A stretch of DNA of 64,000 bases from an uncultured Bacteroidales bacterium (lineage in GTDB: Bacteria > Bacteroidota > Bacteroidia > Bacteroidales > UBA932): the NCBI GenBank assembly GCA_944325505.1, contig CALVAJ010000003.1, forward strand, positions 62,001 through 126,000. Reading direction: 5' to 3'. The notes beneath the pieces are model-generated. The model saw nothing but the letters and a program-made list of their open reading frames with translations, made no database searches and was not told where the DNA came from. This document shows positions 42,501-51,198 of the stretch, piece after piece. The position numbers and the translations under genes were made by a program. The stretch's first letter is position 1, and each line of letters opens with the position of its first letter.

Positions 42501-43032
42501 ATGCATTGTGTGCCGCCCACAGGATGATTCCGACAGAGACCGAGACATTGAGAGAGTGCTTGGTGCCGTACTGGGGTATTTCAAGGGAAAAGTCCGAGGC
42601 ATCGACGGCATCCTGGGAGACGCCGGAGACTTCGTTGCCGAATATGAAGGCATACTTGCGCCCAGGCTCCCGTATGAAATTTTCAAGTGATATGGAATTG
42701 ACTGTCTGTTCGATGCTTACGATTGTATAGCCTTCATTGCGGAGCCTTTCTATTGTCTGGAGGGTTTCCTTTGAATATTCCCATTCCACACTGAATTCCG
42801 CCCCGAGAGCGGACTTGTGTATTTCGGCTGACGGGGGAGTGGCGCATATGCCGCACAGGTACACTTTGTCTACCTTGAAAGAATCGGCAGAGCGGAATGC
42901 GGAGCCGATGTTGTGCGCGCTGCGGATATTGTCCAGGACGATGACTATGCCGGATTCAGGGGCTTCCCTGTATTGTTCCGGGGTCATCCTGCCGAGTTCT
43001 ATATTGAGGAGTTTCCTGTTTGCTGTTCCCAT
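42499..43032 (-). CDS. SpoU/TrmH-family RNA 2'-O-methyltransferase
   Basis: A 177-residue SPOUT methyltransferase with the three motifs: NIRSAHNIGSAFRSAD (motif 1), FIFGNEVSGVSQ (motif 2) and IPQYGTKHSLNVSVSVGI (motif 3). Being short and without an N-terminal L30-like domain, it is closer to TrmH/TrmL-type tRNA methylases than to RlmB. Exact target unknown. Divergent from glyA. Confidence 0.88.
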   Translation of the reverse strand: MGTANRKLLNIELGRMTPEQYREAPESGIVIVLDNIRSAHNIGSAFRSADSFKVDKVYLCGICATPPSAEIHKSALGAEFSVEWEYSKETLQTIERLRNEGYTIVSIEQTVNSISLENFIREPGRKYAFIFGNEVSGVSQDAVDASDFSLEIPQYGTKHSLNVSVSVGIILWAAHNA

Positions 43033-43063
43033 TTATGAATAATTCCGAAAAAAGTTATCAACA

Positions 43064-43098
43064 CAAAGGTACTAAAAATAAAAAATTGACTACTTTTG
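43064..43098. promoter_or_regulatory. Divergent -7 boxes for the methylase and glyA
   Basis: TACTTTTG at 43091-43098 (+) fits TAnnTTTG for glyA, and TACCTTTG on the minus strand (43071-43064) fits for the methylase. Neither has a clear TTTG at -33. Confidence 0.45.
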
Positions 43099-43145
43099 CC
43101 GAATATGTAATTCCTGACCTGAATATTGGAATTTAAATTATATAT

Positions 43146-44474
43146 ATGAAACACGATCTTCAGATTTTCAATCTAATCAAAAAAGAGGAGGAAAGACAGA
43201 CCAACGGGATAGAGCTGATCGCATCCGAGAATTATGTAAGCGACCAGGTCCTTTCTGCGCTTGGATCTGTATGTACGAATAAATACGCCGAGGGGTATCC
43301 CGGAGCGAGGTATTATGGCGGATGCGAGGTCGTGGACCAGATAGAGCAGCTTGCCATAGAGCGCCTCTGCCAGCTTTTCGAGGCCGAGTATGCCAACGTG
43401 CAGCCTCATTCCGGAGCTCAGGCGAACATGGCGGTGATGATGGCCTGCCTCAAGCCCGGCGATACTTTCATGGGTCTGGATCTGGCCCAGGGAGGCCACC
43501 TTACCCACGGTTCTCCGGTGAACATGTCCGGAATACTTTACAATGCTGTGCCTTACGGCCTGGATGAAGTGACCGGAATGGTCGACTACAACAGAATGGA
43601 AGAAATAGCGCTCGAGTGCAGGCCTAAACTTATCATCGGCGGTGCATCAGCCTACTCGAGGGAGTGGAACTGGGCCAGAATGAGGGAGATAGCAGACAAG
43701 GTAGGGGCACTCCTCATGGTAGATATGGCTCATACCGCAGGCCTGATTGCGGCCGGCCTGTTGAGCAACCCTGTCAAGTATGCCCACATAGTGACTTCCA
43801 CTACGCACAAGACGCTCCGCGGGCCTCGCGGCGGCGTCATCCTCATGGGAAAGGACTTCGATAATCCGTGGGGGCTGACCACTCCTAAGGGTGTAGTGAA
43901 AAAGATGTCCCAGATACTTAATTCCAGTGTCTTCCCGGGAGAGCAGGGCGGACCTCTGGAGCACTGCATAGCGGCAAAGGCCGTTTCATTCTACGAGGCT
44001 CTCCAGCCTGAGTTCAAGGAGTACCAGAAACAGGTGGTGGCCAATGCTGCTGCGATGGCCGACGCTTTCTCCGGACGCGGGTATAAAGTGGTTTCGGGAG
44101 GTACAGACAACCATTTGCTGCTGATAGACTTGCGTACCAAGTTTCCGGACCTTACAGGAAAGGTGGCCGAAAGGGAGCTTGTCAAGGCGGATATCACAGT
44201 CAACAAGAACATGGTACCGTTCGATTCCCGTTCCCCTTTCCTTACCTCGGGCATAAGGGTCGGAACTCCTGCCATTACTTCCCGCGGGCTTCTGGAGAAG
44301 GATATGGAGTTTATCGTCGATCTGATAGATACGGTGCTTGCAAGTGCGGCCGCACATCTTGATTTTGTTACGGGCAAGTCCGAGGAGGGCAAAGAGGAGC
44401 ATGAGGCGGTACTCGAATCGGTCCGCAAGAAAGTCCGCATGAAAATGAGCGGCATGCCGCTCAACAGATGGTAG
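43146..44474 (+). CDS. glyA: Serine hydroxymethyltransferase
   Basis: A 442-residue PLP enzyme. The PLP Lys222 is in [15 protein letters not shown]; other hallmarks are [29 protein letters not shown] and [16 protein letters not shown]. It interconverts serine and glycine and feeds one-carbon units to tetrahydrofolate. Slightly longer than the usual 415-430 residues because of a short insert at about 395-420 ([14 protein letters not shown]). A strong terminator follows. Confidence 0.97.
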   Translation: MKHDLQIFNLIKKEEERQTNGIELIASENYVSDQVLSALGSVCTNKYAEGYPGARYYGGCEVVDQIEQLAIERLCQLFEAEYANVQPHSGAQANMAVMMACLKPGDTFMGLDLAQGGHLTHGSPVNMSGILYNAVPYGLDEVTGMVDYNRMEEIALECRPKLIIGGASAYSREWNWARMREIADKVGALLMVDMAHTAGLIAAGLLSNPVKYAHIVTSTTHKTLRGPRGGVILMGKDFDNPWGLTTPKGVVKKMSQILNSSVFPGEQGGPLEHCIAAKAVSFYEALQPEFKEYQKQVVANAAAMADAFSGRGYKVVSGGTDNHLLLIDLRTKFPDLTGKVAERELVKADITVNKNMVPFDSRSPFLTSGIRVGTPAITSRGLLEKDMEFIVDLIDTVLASAAAHLDFVTGKSEEGKEEHEAVLESVRKKVRMKMSGMPLNRW

Positions 44475-44504
44475 CCTTTTATAGAGAAGATACATTATAA
44501 AACC

Positions 44505-44543
44505 GGTCCCGGCAGGTTGTGATATCTGCCGGGACCTTCTTTA
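44505..44543 (+). terminator. glyA terminator
   Basis: GGTCCCGGCAG (44505-44515) pairs with CTGCCGGGACC (44526-44536), followed by TTCTTTA. Confidence 0.85.
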
Positions 44544-44568
44544 TGGAGAGAGCGGGACAGGGATTGTC

Positions 44569-44717
44569 CTACTCCTTGTATATTGCGTTGAATTCATAGA
44601 TTCCCGGAGCTCCGTCCGATTCAAGGATATTCAGACGCAGCCTGGCAGTCCTGTACCCGTGCGGGAATTGATCATGCCTGACAGCACAAGCATCCATAAT
44701 ATCATATTTTTTTTCAT
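44569..44717 (-). pseudogene. Exported-protein remnant: signal peptide and C terminus joined
   Basis: From ATG 44717 the minus strand reads a lipoprotein-like start (MKKNMILWMLVLSG). Further on, in another frame, it reads RTARLRLNILESDGAPGIYE followed by FNAIYKE and a TAG at 44571-44569. That ending looks like the C terminus of a Bacteroidales glycoside hydrolase with a discoidin-like last domain. The middle of the gene is absent. No product is expected. The identity of the lost enzyme is a guess. Confidence 0.55.
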
Positions 44718-44766
44718 AAGAGTGATGATTGTTTCCGAATTTAGCTCACAACAATAAAAGCAGATT

Positions 44767-44800
44767 AAGGGATTCACTCCGTTGGGTAAATCCCTTTTGT
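44767..44800 (+). terminator. Hairpin with T-run at the edge of the toxin-antitoxin islet
   Basis: AAGGGATT (44767-44774) pairs with AATCCCTT (44789-44796), followed by TTGTT. No plus-strand gene feeds into it. Apart from this hairpin, the glyA terminator and the remnant above, I see nothing in 44475-44853. Confidence 0.5.
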
Positions 44801-44853
44801 TGCGCTGGGTCACAGGTTTGTCTTTGCCATGTAAACTGTTATGTAGGTTCAGG

Positions 44854-45275
44854 CTACTTTTCTGCTTCTGCCGGATTTTCAATCAATTCTTTGACCTGCT
44901 CAATAAATGTTTTCGCTTCAGGATAAAGGGCATCAATCATTTTCTTGTCACAATAGATGAAATCATCATAATCTCCGCTGTGCCTTTTCTCAAACAAGGT
45001 GGCAAATGTGTTGTTCGCCGAGATAGGAAGTTTCCCTTTGGAAACAAAGTGCAGTCCAAGCATAGTCTTTACTCCGCTATGTGTCTGGGCAGATATGTTA
45101 TTTTTAAGAAGCAGGGCCATAGCAGCATAGTAGCAGGCATAATATAATCTGTTTACGGCAGCATTATAATATCCTCCATCCTCTAATAAATAGCTTCTTC
45201 CAAAGAATTGTATGCCCTTCCCATTCTGTAGGAAATCAGTGCATCACGGCTTTCCTGGTCAAGAGTTTCTCTCAT
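44854..45275 (-). pseudogene. HEPN-domain toxin gene with a one-base frameshift
   Basis: From ATG 45275 the reading is MRETLDQESRDALISYRMGR and then AYNSLEEAIY, then a stop at about 45183. In the next frame the family continues directly: YLLEDGGYYNAAVNRLYYAC, YYAAMALLLKNN, to KELIENPAEAEK at 44854. One missing base near 45190-45196 explains both. The parts together form a normal HEPN protein of about 140 residues. Its start overlaps the stop of the nucleotidyltransferase gene (TTATGAG), the usual MNT-HEPN arrangement. HEPN proteins of these pairs act as ribonuclease-type toxins, held inactive by the MNT partner. Confidence 0.8.
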
Positions 45276-45586
45276 AACACAATCCCCTCATTTACTACAT
45301 TCACATAAAATGGTGTCTTGAATGGTCTGTTCTCCCAAGCCTTTCTGGAAATGATATATGGATTGATAAGAACACCTGTCCTTATCTCCAGTTCGCATAA
45401 AGGTGTCCTTACTACATTTTCATCTTCCAAAGTCGGATGCTCCTTATCCAAAAGCACCAATAGGTCAATGTCACTGTCCTCCCTTGCATCACCTCTTGCC
45501 TCTGACCCATAAAGGATTGTCTTTGCAGTAGGGGCAACCCTGTGAACTATCTCCCTTATCTGGTTTACTATATGCTCTCTTCTCAT
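45272..45586 (-). CDS. MNT-type nucleotidyltransferase (antitoxin of HEPN/MNT pair)
   Basis: A 104-residue minimal nucleotidyltransferase with the core ILYGSEARGDAREDSDIDLL (GSx10DxD). In HEPN/MNT systems this enzyme transfers AMP groups to the HEPN toxin and neutralises it. The gene is intact although its HEPN partner is frameshifted. A TATATTTG box about 25 bases upstream is a likely -7 element. The region is AT-rich compared with glyA and ppdK on either side, which suggests transfer. Confidence 0.87.
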   Translation of the reverse strand: MRREHIVNQIREIVHRVAPTAKTILYGSEARGDAREDSDIDLLVLLDKEHPTLEDENVVRTPLCELEIRTGVLINPYIISRKAWENRPFKTPFYVNVVNEGIVL

Positions 45587-45652
45587 AATCCAAAAGCATT
45601 TATACAGCCAAATATAATTATTTTTACTTAAAGTTTCTGTCCATTGCCTGAC

Positions 45653-45766
45653 TTCAAAAAGAAAAAGATGTATTCACTTTTTCTTGAATAAATCCAAAAG
45701 TAAATACATCCGATTCTATCCTATTCGGCAGGAAAGAAAATATCCTACCATAACGGATAAAATAAA
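45653..45766 (-). repeat. Repeat with terminator hairpin after yafQ (copy 1)
   Basis: GATGTATTCACTTTT (45667-45681) pairs with AAAAGTAAATACATC (45696-45710) and on the minus strand is followed by TTTTTC and TTTTTG. With an adjoining segment (TTTCCTGCCGAATAG, read on the minus strand) it repeats, imperfectly, at 46376-46467. Each copy lies just downstream of one gene unit of the islet. Confidence 0.75.
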
Positions 45767-45783
45767 CAGCTGGAGAGCCTGTC

Positions 45784-46056
45784 CTATTTGAAAAGTTCAG
45801 AATGAGTGCCAAACCTTACCAGTTTGATGATATTTGCTGCCTTGTCAAGCCAAATCAGCAAAGTGTCATTTTCTATATGGCATTCCATATGGCCACTGTA
45901 TTCTCCGGCTAACATGTGTGGTTTATAATGCTTTGGAAGATTTAACCCTCTTTCCAATATACCGACAACCTCATATAGTTTTCTTAATGTTTCAGGCTTG
46001 CCCCTATATCTCTTCAAATCTTTCTTGAATTTGCCTGAAGCTACGATTTCTTTCAT
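45784..46056 (-). CDS. YafQ-type mRNA interferase toxin
   Basis: A 90-residue RelE-superfamily toxin. The pattern FKKDLKRYRGKPETLRKLYE ... KPHMLAGEYSGHMECHIEND ... LIWLDKAANIIKLVRFGTHS is that of YafQ, including the C-terminal catalytic His of the GTHSELF end. These toxins cut mRNA in the ribosomal A site. The start overlaps the stop of the antitoxin gene by 4 bases (ATGA). Complete as far as can be seen. Confidence 0.9.
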   Translation of the reverse strand: MKEIVASGKFKKDLKRYRGKPETLRKLYEVVGILERGLNLPKHYKPHMLAGEYSGHMECHIENDTLLIWLDKAANIIKLVRFGTHSELFK

Positions 46057-46304
46057 TCAAGCGATTTTAAAAATGATTCAAAACTTGATGTATCAACCTT
46101 TGTAAGATTTTTCCCTTCCTCGGCTTCTTTCATCGCAGCAAGAGTTTCATCATTCGGTGTCCTGTAGACAACATCCATAAGGACGCTCTCCACATAGTTA
46201 TTGAGGCTCCTGTTTTCTTTCCTTGCCTCTATCTTTAGCCTTTCAAGCAGGTCTTTCCTTAACCTGAAAGCCGTCTGTTTCCTGTCCAATGCTATTGTCT
46301 CCAT
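46053..46304 (-). CDS. Ribbon-helix-helix antitoxin of the YafQ pair
   Basis: An 83-residue protein. Residues 8-45 (RKQTAFRLRKDLLERLKIEA then RKENRSLNNYVESVL) form an Arc-like ribbon-helix-helix DNA-binding domain; the acidic tail after about residue 55 would wrap the toxin. It should repress its own promoter. I start at ATG 46304, not the longer frame, since the -7 box lies only 22 bases upstream. Confidence 0.85.
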   Translation of the reverse strand: METIALDRKQTAFRLRKDLLERLKIEARKENRSLNNYVESVLMDVVYRTPNDETLAAMKEAEEGKNLTKVDTSSFESFLKSLE

Positions 46305-46326
46305 ACATGTGTCATATTTAATATCA

Positions 46327-46357
46327 CAAATATATAACATTAGTATAATAAAACAAA
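46327..46357 (-). promoter_or_regulatory. Promoter of the antitoxin-yafQ operon
   Basis: On the minus strand: TTTG (46357-46354), 19-base spacer, TATATTTG (46334-46327). Exact fit to the Bacteroidota consensus. Confidence 0.72.
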
Positions 46358-46375
46358 ATCTTTGACAAATCGTAA

Positions 46376-46467
46376 TTCAAAAGAAAAAGATGTATTCACT
46401 TCTCTTTTGAACAAATCCAGAAATGAATACATCTTCTATTCAGCAGGAAAGGAAAAAGGATAAATAG
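46376..46467 (-). repeat. Repeat with terminator hairpin after MNT gene (copy 2)
   Basis: GATGTATTCACTTCT (46389-46403) pairs with AGAAATGAATACATC (46419-46433); a T-rich run follows on the minus strand. It matches 45653-45766 in order and sequence, with short gaps. Confidence 0.75.
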
Positions 46468-46469
46468 AG

Positions 46470-46766
46470 TTATACCAATACCCCAGTCTTCAGAATATTA
46501 ACATATAGAGGACTTTCATCATCCTCTGTCAGCAAAACAGGCTCTATCAGGTAACTGACTTTTCTGCCTAACTTCCATAGTAAAGGAGTGTCTTCAAAAT
46601 AGTTATCACTTCTCTTTGAGACCACTACGGCAATGTCTATATCACTTTCGTCAGTAAAGTTTCCTTTACTGTATGAGCCATATAGGTACAGTGCCTTTAA
46701 TGGCAGGTGTTCGGCTACCATTGACTTGTATTTTCTTGCTATATCTAAAGCCTGTCCTTTATCCAT
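46470..46766 (-). CDS. Orphan MNT-type nucleotidyltransferase
   Basis: A 98-residue nucleotidyltransferase with LYLYGSYSKGNFTDESDIDI (GSx10DxD). Start ATG 46766 lies inside the end of a 26-codon frame that looks like a deleted HEPN gene (46745-46825), the normal overlap for HEPN-MNT pairs. The body is intact, the partner is not. A TATATTTG box (46852-46845, minus) lies upstream of both. Confidence 0.83.
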   Translation of the reverse strand: MDKGQALDIARKYKSMVAEHLPLKALYLYGSYSKGNFTDESDIDIAVVVSKRSDNYFEDTPLLWKLGRKVSYLIEPVLLTEDDESPLYVNILKTGVLV

Positions 46767-46825
46767 AATTGAAGTGCTTTTGTCTTTTCCAACAATTCTG
46801 CCCAATATCTAACTTTATCCACCAT
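46745..46825 (-). pseudogene. Collapsed HEPN gene: N and C termini joined
   Basis: A 26-codon frame reads MVDKVRYWAEL followed by LEKTKALQLWIKDRL. The first part matches the N terminus of HEPN proteins (YWxEL), the second their C-terminal helix (xxKTKxLLQWIKxKL), so about 100 codons between them are missing. The frame still overlaps the MNT start by 22 bases, so it could keep translational coupling. It could also be a chance short frame. Confidence 0.6.
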
Positions 46826-46889
46826 AAATCAACCGATTATATGGCAAATATACATTTTTATCTTCAATCTGCATAGATGCCTCTTTTAC

Positions 46890-46936
46890 TTAAAACAATA
46901 GGCGGTAAGCCTCTGAAAGTGAAAAGCCTACCGCCT
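46890..46936 (-). terminator. ppdK terminator
   Basis: AGGCGGTA (46900-46907) pairs with TACCGCCT (46929-46936). On the minus strand ATTGTTTTAA follows the stem. Confidence 0.7.
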
Positions 46937-46958
46937 AATCGACTAATGTTCAGCTACA

Positions 46959-49682
46959 TCACTGTTCTTCCTTTATCGCAGCCTGCGCCGCAGCGAGGCG
47001 GGCGATAGGTACGCGGAACGGTGAGCAGGAAACGTAGTTGAGCCCGATCTTGTAGCAGAACTCTACGGATGCAGGGTCACCGCCGTGCTCGCCGCAGATG
47101 CCGACCTTCAGGTCAGGACGGGTGCTGCGTCCTCCGTTGACACCGATTTCGATAAGTTTTCCGACAGCCTTCTTGTCGATGGTCTGGAACGGATCCGCAT
47201 CGAGAATCTTGTTGCCGAGGTAGTCGCCCATGAATGTTCCGACGTCATCGCGTGAGAACCCGAATGTCATCTGGGTCAGGTCATTGGTACCGAATGAGAA
47301 GAACTCTGCAGTACGTGCCATCCTGTCTGCGATAAGGGCGGCGCGAGGAATTTCGATCATCGTACCGTACTTGTAGTCGATAGGTCTTCTGATAGTAGTT
47401 CCCTCAACTTCGGCCTTGACTTTGTCGCAGATGGCTTTCTGGAAGTTCAGCTCCCTGTCGGAAATGGTCACAGGTATCATGATTTCAGGCATAGGGTGGA
47501 ACCCTTCCTCAATGAGTTCTGCAGCTGCAGTGAAAATGGCCCTGAACTGCGTCTCTGAAATCATAGGGTATGTAATGTGCAGACGCACACCCCTGTGTCC
47601 CATCATAGGGTTGACCTCATGGAGGGATTCACCTCTCTTTTCGATATCGGTCTCGGAGATGCCGAGTTCCTTGGCAAGTTCCTCCCTCTTTTCAGTGGTC
47701 TGCGGCACGAATTCGTGGAGAGGAGGGTCGAGAAGACGGAACGTGACAGGTTTTCCGTCCATCACTCTCATCGTACTCTTGACGGAAGCCTTGATGAACG
47801 GCTCCAGCTCTGCAAGCGCACTGCGTCTCTCGTCATCGGTCTTTGAAAGGATCATCTTACGGAGTTTTGCAAGAGGGGTCTCGGAGTTCTTTCCGTAGAA
47901 CATGTGTTCGATACGGAACAGTCCGATACCTTCCGCACCGAAACTGAGAGCCCTTTCTGCGTCTTCAGGAGTATCCGCGTTGGTCCTGACTCCGAGCTTT
48001 CGGAACTTGTCGACCATCTTCATGAACTGGATGAAACGAGGGTTCTCGGTGGCGTCCATAGTGTCTATCGCGCATCCGTAGACAAGACCCTTGGTTCCGT
48101 TGAGGCTGAGGACGTCTCCTTCATGGAACTCCGCTCCTTTGAACTTCAGTACCTTGTTTGCCAGGTCGATGGTCATGGTATCGCATCCTACGATACAGCA
48201 TTTTCCCCATCCGCGGGCTACGAGTGCGGCATGTGAAGTCATACCGCCTCTGGCAGTGAGGATACCTGCGGCAGCCCTCATTCCTTCTACGTCCTCAGGA
48301 GAAGTCTCTTCCCTGACGAGGATGGCCTTTTCCCCTTTGGCGTTCAGGTCCATCGCGTCTTCAGAAGTAAAGACGAGTTTTCCTACAGCTCCGCCCGGAC
48401 TTGCAGGAAGGCCTGTAGCCACGGCCTTTGCCTTCTTTTCCGAAGCCGGGTCAAGGATAGGATGAAGGATTTCATCGAGCTGGGACGGAGAGATTCTCAT
48501 TACGGCCGTTTTCTCGTCTATCATCCCTTCTTCGACCATGTCCATTGCCATATTCAGGGCTGCAAGACCAGTCCTCTTTCCGATACGGCACTGGAGCATC
48601 CAGAGTTTGCCGTCCTGGATGGTGAATTCGATGTCCTGCATGTCCTTGAAGTGGTCTTCAAGATGCACGCGGATAGCATCGAGCTCCTTATATACTTCAG
48701 GCATGGCCTTCTCGAGAGATTCGAGATGGGCGTTGTGAGGGTTCTTCGTCGCCTCATTAAGAGGGTTCGGGGTGCGGATACCTGCTACGACATCCTCGCC
48801 CTGGGCGTTGATAAGCCATTCGCCGTAGAATTTATTGTCGCCGTTTGCAGGGTTGCGGGAGAAAGCGACTCCGGTCGCAGATGTGTTGCCCATGTTTCCG
48901 AATACCATTGACTGGACGTTCACAGCCGTTCCCCAGTCGTCAGGAATGCCTTCGATTTTCCTGTAGGCGATTGCTCTTTTCCCGTTCCATGATTTGAATA
49001 CGCCTCCGATACTTCCCCAAAGCTGGGCTTCCGCAGAGTCAGGGAAGTCTACTCCGAGTACTTCCTTTACTTTTGCCTTGAACAGGTCGCACAGGTCCTT
49101 GAGTTCGTCTGCGGTGATGTCGGTGTCGGATGCATAGCCTTTCTCTTTCTTGAGGTTTTCCATCATCCTGTCGAGCTGCTGGCGGATTCCCTGTCCGTCT
49201 GCCGGTTCGATGCCTTCAGCCTTTTCCATTACCACATCCGAGTACATCATGATAAGACGGCGGTATGCATCATAGACAAAGCGCGGGTTGCCGGTCTTCT
49301 TGATCATTCCCGGAATTGTTTCAGAGCAAAGACCGATATTCAGGATGGTGTCCATCATTCCCGGCATCGAACTGCGCGCACCTGAGCGGCAGCTGACCAG
49401 AAGAGGATCGTTCCTGTCTCCGAATTTCTTGCCCATGATTGCCTCGGTGGCCTTGAGGGCTTCCGCCACTTCCTCTTTCAGGGCATCGGTATAGCCTCCG
49501 CAAAGTTCATAGTATTCCGCACAGCATTCTGTGGTTATCGTGAATCCTGCCGGGACCGGGATGCCCAGTCTGCACATTTCAGCCAGATTGGCCCCTTTGC
49601 CTCCCAGAAGATTCCTCATGCTTCCGTCGCCTTCGGCATTCTTTCCTCCAAAACGATAGACTCTTTTTTTCTTGGTGTCCAT
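46959..49682 (-). CDS. ppdK: Pyruvate, phosphate dikinase
   Basis: A 907-residue enzyme. The N-terminal ATP-grasp part opens with GGKNAEGDGSMRNLLGGKGA. The swivelling phospho-His lies in ARGGMTSHAALVARGWGK. The C-terminal PEP/pyruvate barrel has FFSFGTNDLTQMTFGF and the catalytic Cys in KVGICGEHGGDPASVEF. It interconverts pyruvate, ATP and phosphate with PEP, AMP and pyrophosphate, and is important in fermenting Bacteroidales. It stands alone between the toxin-antitoxin islet and the PIN-PhoH gene. Confidence 0.97.
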   Translation of the reverse strand: MDTKKKRVYRFGGKNAEGDGSMRNLLGGKGANLAEMCRLGIPVPAGFTITTECCAEYYELCGGYTDALKEEVAEALKATEAIMGKKFGDRNDPLLVSCRSGARSSMPGMMDTILNIGLCSETIPGMIKKTGNPRFVYDAYRRLIMMYSDVVMEKAEGIEPADGQGIRQQLDRMMENLKKEKGYASDTDITADELKDLCDLFKAKVKEVLGVDFPDSAEAQLWGSIGGVFKSWNGKRAIAYRKIEGIPDDWGTAVNVQSMVFGNMGNTSATGVAFSRNPANGDNKFYGEWLINAQGEDVVAGIRTPNPLNEATKNPHNAHLESLEKAMPEVYKELDAIRVHLEDHFKDMQDIEFTIQDGKLWMLQCRIGKRTGLAALNMAMDMVEEGMIDEKTAVMRISPSQLDEILHPILDPASEKKAKAVATGLPASPGGAVGKLVFTSEDAMDLNAKGEKAILVREETSPEDVEGMRAAAGILTARGGMTSHAALVARGWGKCCIVGCDTMTIDLANKVLKFKGAEFHEGDVLSLNGTKGLVYGCAIDTMDATENPRFIQFMKMVDKFRKLGVRTNADTPEDAERALSFGAEGIGLFRIEHMFYGKNSETPLAKLRKMILSKTDDERRSALAELEPFIKASVKSTMRVMDGKPVTFRLLDPPLHEFVPQTTEKREELAKELGISETDIEKRGESLHEVNPMMGHRGVRLHITYPMISETQFRAIFTAAAELIEEGFHPMPEIMIPVTISDRELNFQKAICDKVKAEVEGTTIRRPIDYKYGTMIEIPRAALIADRMARTAEFFSFGTNDLTQMTFGFSRDDVGTFMGDYLGNKILDADPFQTIDKKAVGKLIEIGVNGGRSTRPDLKVGICGEHGGDPASVEFCYKIGLNYVSCSPFRVPIARLAAAQAAIKEEQ

Positions 49683-49770
49683 AAGTATGTGTTTGTATTG
49701 TTGATAAGATATTCAGGTTGAAACAAATCGCGGCTAATTTACTAAAAATTTTCGTGTTTTATCGAATTTA

Positions 49771-51153
49771 TCATAACAATTTGCTTGCAATTTCAGATAA
49801 TTCGCTTCTTTCTCCCTTTTTCAGGTTGATGTGCTCGAAAAGCGGCTGGCCGGACATTTTTTCACCGAGGTGGGTCAACCCGTTGGAATACATGTCCAGA
49901 TAAGGCTGGTCGATCTGGAAAATGTCGCCGGTGAATATCATTTTTGTCCCTTCTCCGGCCCGTGTGATGATGGTCTTTACTTCATGCGGAGTCAGGTTCT
50001 GGGCTTCATCGACTATGAAATACACTTTCCCCAGGCTGCGCCCGCGGATATAGGCCAGAGGGGATATGAGCAGTTTTTCTTCATTCAGCATGGCATCGAT
50101 CCTGTCTGCCTGCCGGCTCCCTTGCTTGAAACAGCTGCGGATTACGTTGAGGTTGTCCATGAGCGGCTGGATGAACGGGCCCATCTTGCTTTTCTGGTCG
50201 CCCGGCAGGAAACCTATCTCCTGGTTCCCGAGTATCACGGTAGGCCGGGAGAGGATGATCTGGTCATAGTCCCTTTCCTGTTCAAGAGCTGCGGCGAGGG
50301 CCAGCAGGGTCTTTCCTGTCCCTGCCCCTCCGGTGAGCGAAACCAGTCTGATATCTGGGTTCAGACATGCGTCCAGCGCGAACTTCTGTTCGTCGTTGCG
50401 CGGGGAAATCCCGTAGGCGCGGCGTTCCTTGACCAGGACGATTCTGCGGCTGGAGGCACTGTACCGTGCACACGTGCAGTATGAGCTGTCTCCTTTTTCC
50501 CATCTGAACTTGTACAGCTGGTTCGGCCGTGGCTCTTCCTTGCCGACATCCCGGTAGTCCAGACCTCCCTGGCCGTATGCCAGGCTCTGGACCTTCTCCT
50601 GCGGAAGGTCTGAAATTATGTTGACTTCGTTGCGGGTGTACTCCACCTTTGATTCTTCGATCCTGTCGGTAAGGTAGTCCTGGGCCTCCATTCCCACGGC
50701 CTTGGCCTTCATACGGAGGTTTATGTCCTTGGTTACTAAGGCTACGAACCTGCCCGGATGCTCTTTCTTGACCCACATGGCAGTGGCGAGGATGCGGTGG
50801 TCCTGGGTGTCGTCCTGGAAGCAGTTCTTCAGCTCGTCGGGGAACGGATGGTACAGTTCCACTTTGAGATTCCCCAGATGCGGTCCGACAGGAACCCCTT
50901 CTTTCCCGAACATCCTGCGGTCCGACAGGCGGTCTATCTCCCTCATGAATCCCCTGGCGTTGAAGCTCAGGGCATCATTCCCTTTCTTGAACTTGTCCAG
51001 TTCCTCCAGGACAGCCACGGGAATCACTATGTCATTTTCCTGGAAATGCCGGATGGCTCTGTAATCATGCAGGATGATGTTGGTGTCCAGCACGAATATC
51101 TTGGGCAATTTCCCTTTCTGCCCTTTTTCCGGAATATTGGCGTACTGTGTCAT
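49771..51153 (-). CDS. PhoH2-type protein: PIN ribonuclease plus PhoH ATPase
   Basis: A 460-residue protein. Residues 15-170 are a PIN domain with acidic residues FVLDTNIILHD, VLEELD, QDDTQDHRIL and LVTKDINLR. Residues about 230-455 are a PhoH ATPase with Walker A LTGGAGTGKTLLALAAAL and Walker B KVYFIVDEAQNLTPHEVKT. In other bacteria such PIN-PhoH proteins act as ATP-driven RNA helicase-nucleases. Starts 45 bases after the AIRS-like gene on the same strand. Confidence 0.92.
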   Translation of the reverse strand: MTQYANIPEKGQKGKLPKIFVLDTNIILHDYRAIRHFQENDIVIPVAVLEELDKFKKGNDALSFNARGFMREIDRLSDRRMFGKEGVPVGPHLGNLKVELYHPFPDELKNCFQDDTQDHRILATAMWVKKEHPGRFVALVTKDINLRMKAKAVGMEAQDYLTDRIEESKVEYTRNEVNIISDLPQEKVQSLAYGQGGLDYRDVGKEEPRPNQLYKFRWEKGDSSYCTCARYSASSRRIVLVKERRAYGISPRNDEQKFALDACLNPDIRLVSLTGGAGTGKTLLALAAALEQERDYDQIILSRPTVILGNQEIGFLPGDQKSKMGPFIQPLMDNLNVIRSCFKQGSRQADRIDAMLNEEKLLISPLAYIRGRSLGKVYFIVDEAQNLTPHEVKTIITRAGEGTKMIFTGDIFQIDQPYLDMYSNGLTHLGEKMSGQPLFEHINLKKGERSELSEIASKLL

Positions 51154-51198
51154 ATTTATGCGGTTTTATGGAATCTTTCAGGGTGTGTCTCCGGACTG

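Noticed and set aside
44782-45147. 121-codon plus-strand frame in the toxin-antitoxin islet
   Set aside because: It is antisense to the HEPN gene and has no promoter or recognisable domain.
45653-46467. CRISPR-like repeat
   Set aside because: Only two imperfect copies about 720 bases apart, with genes between and no cas genes.
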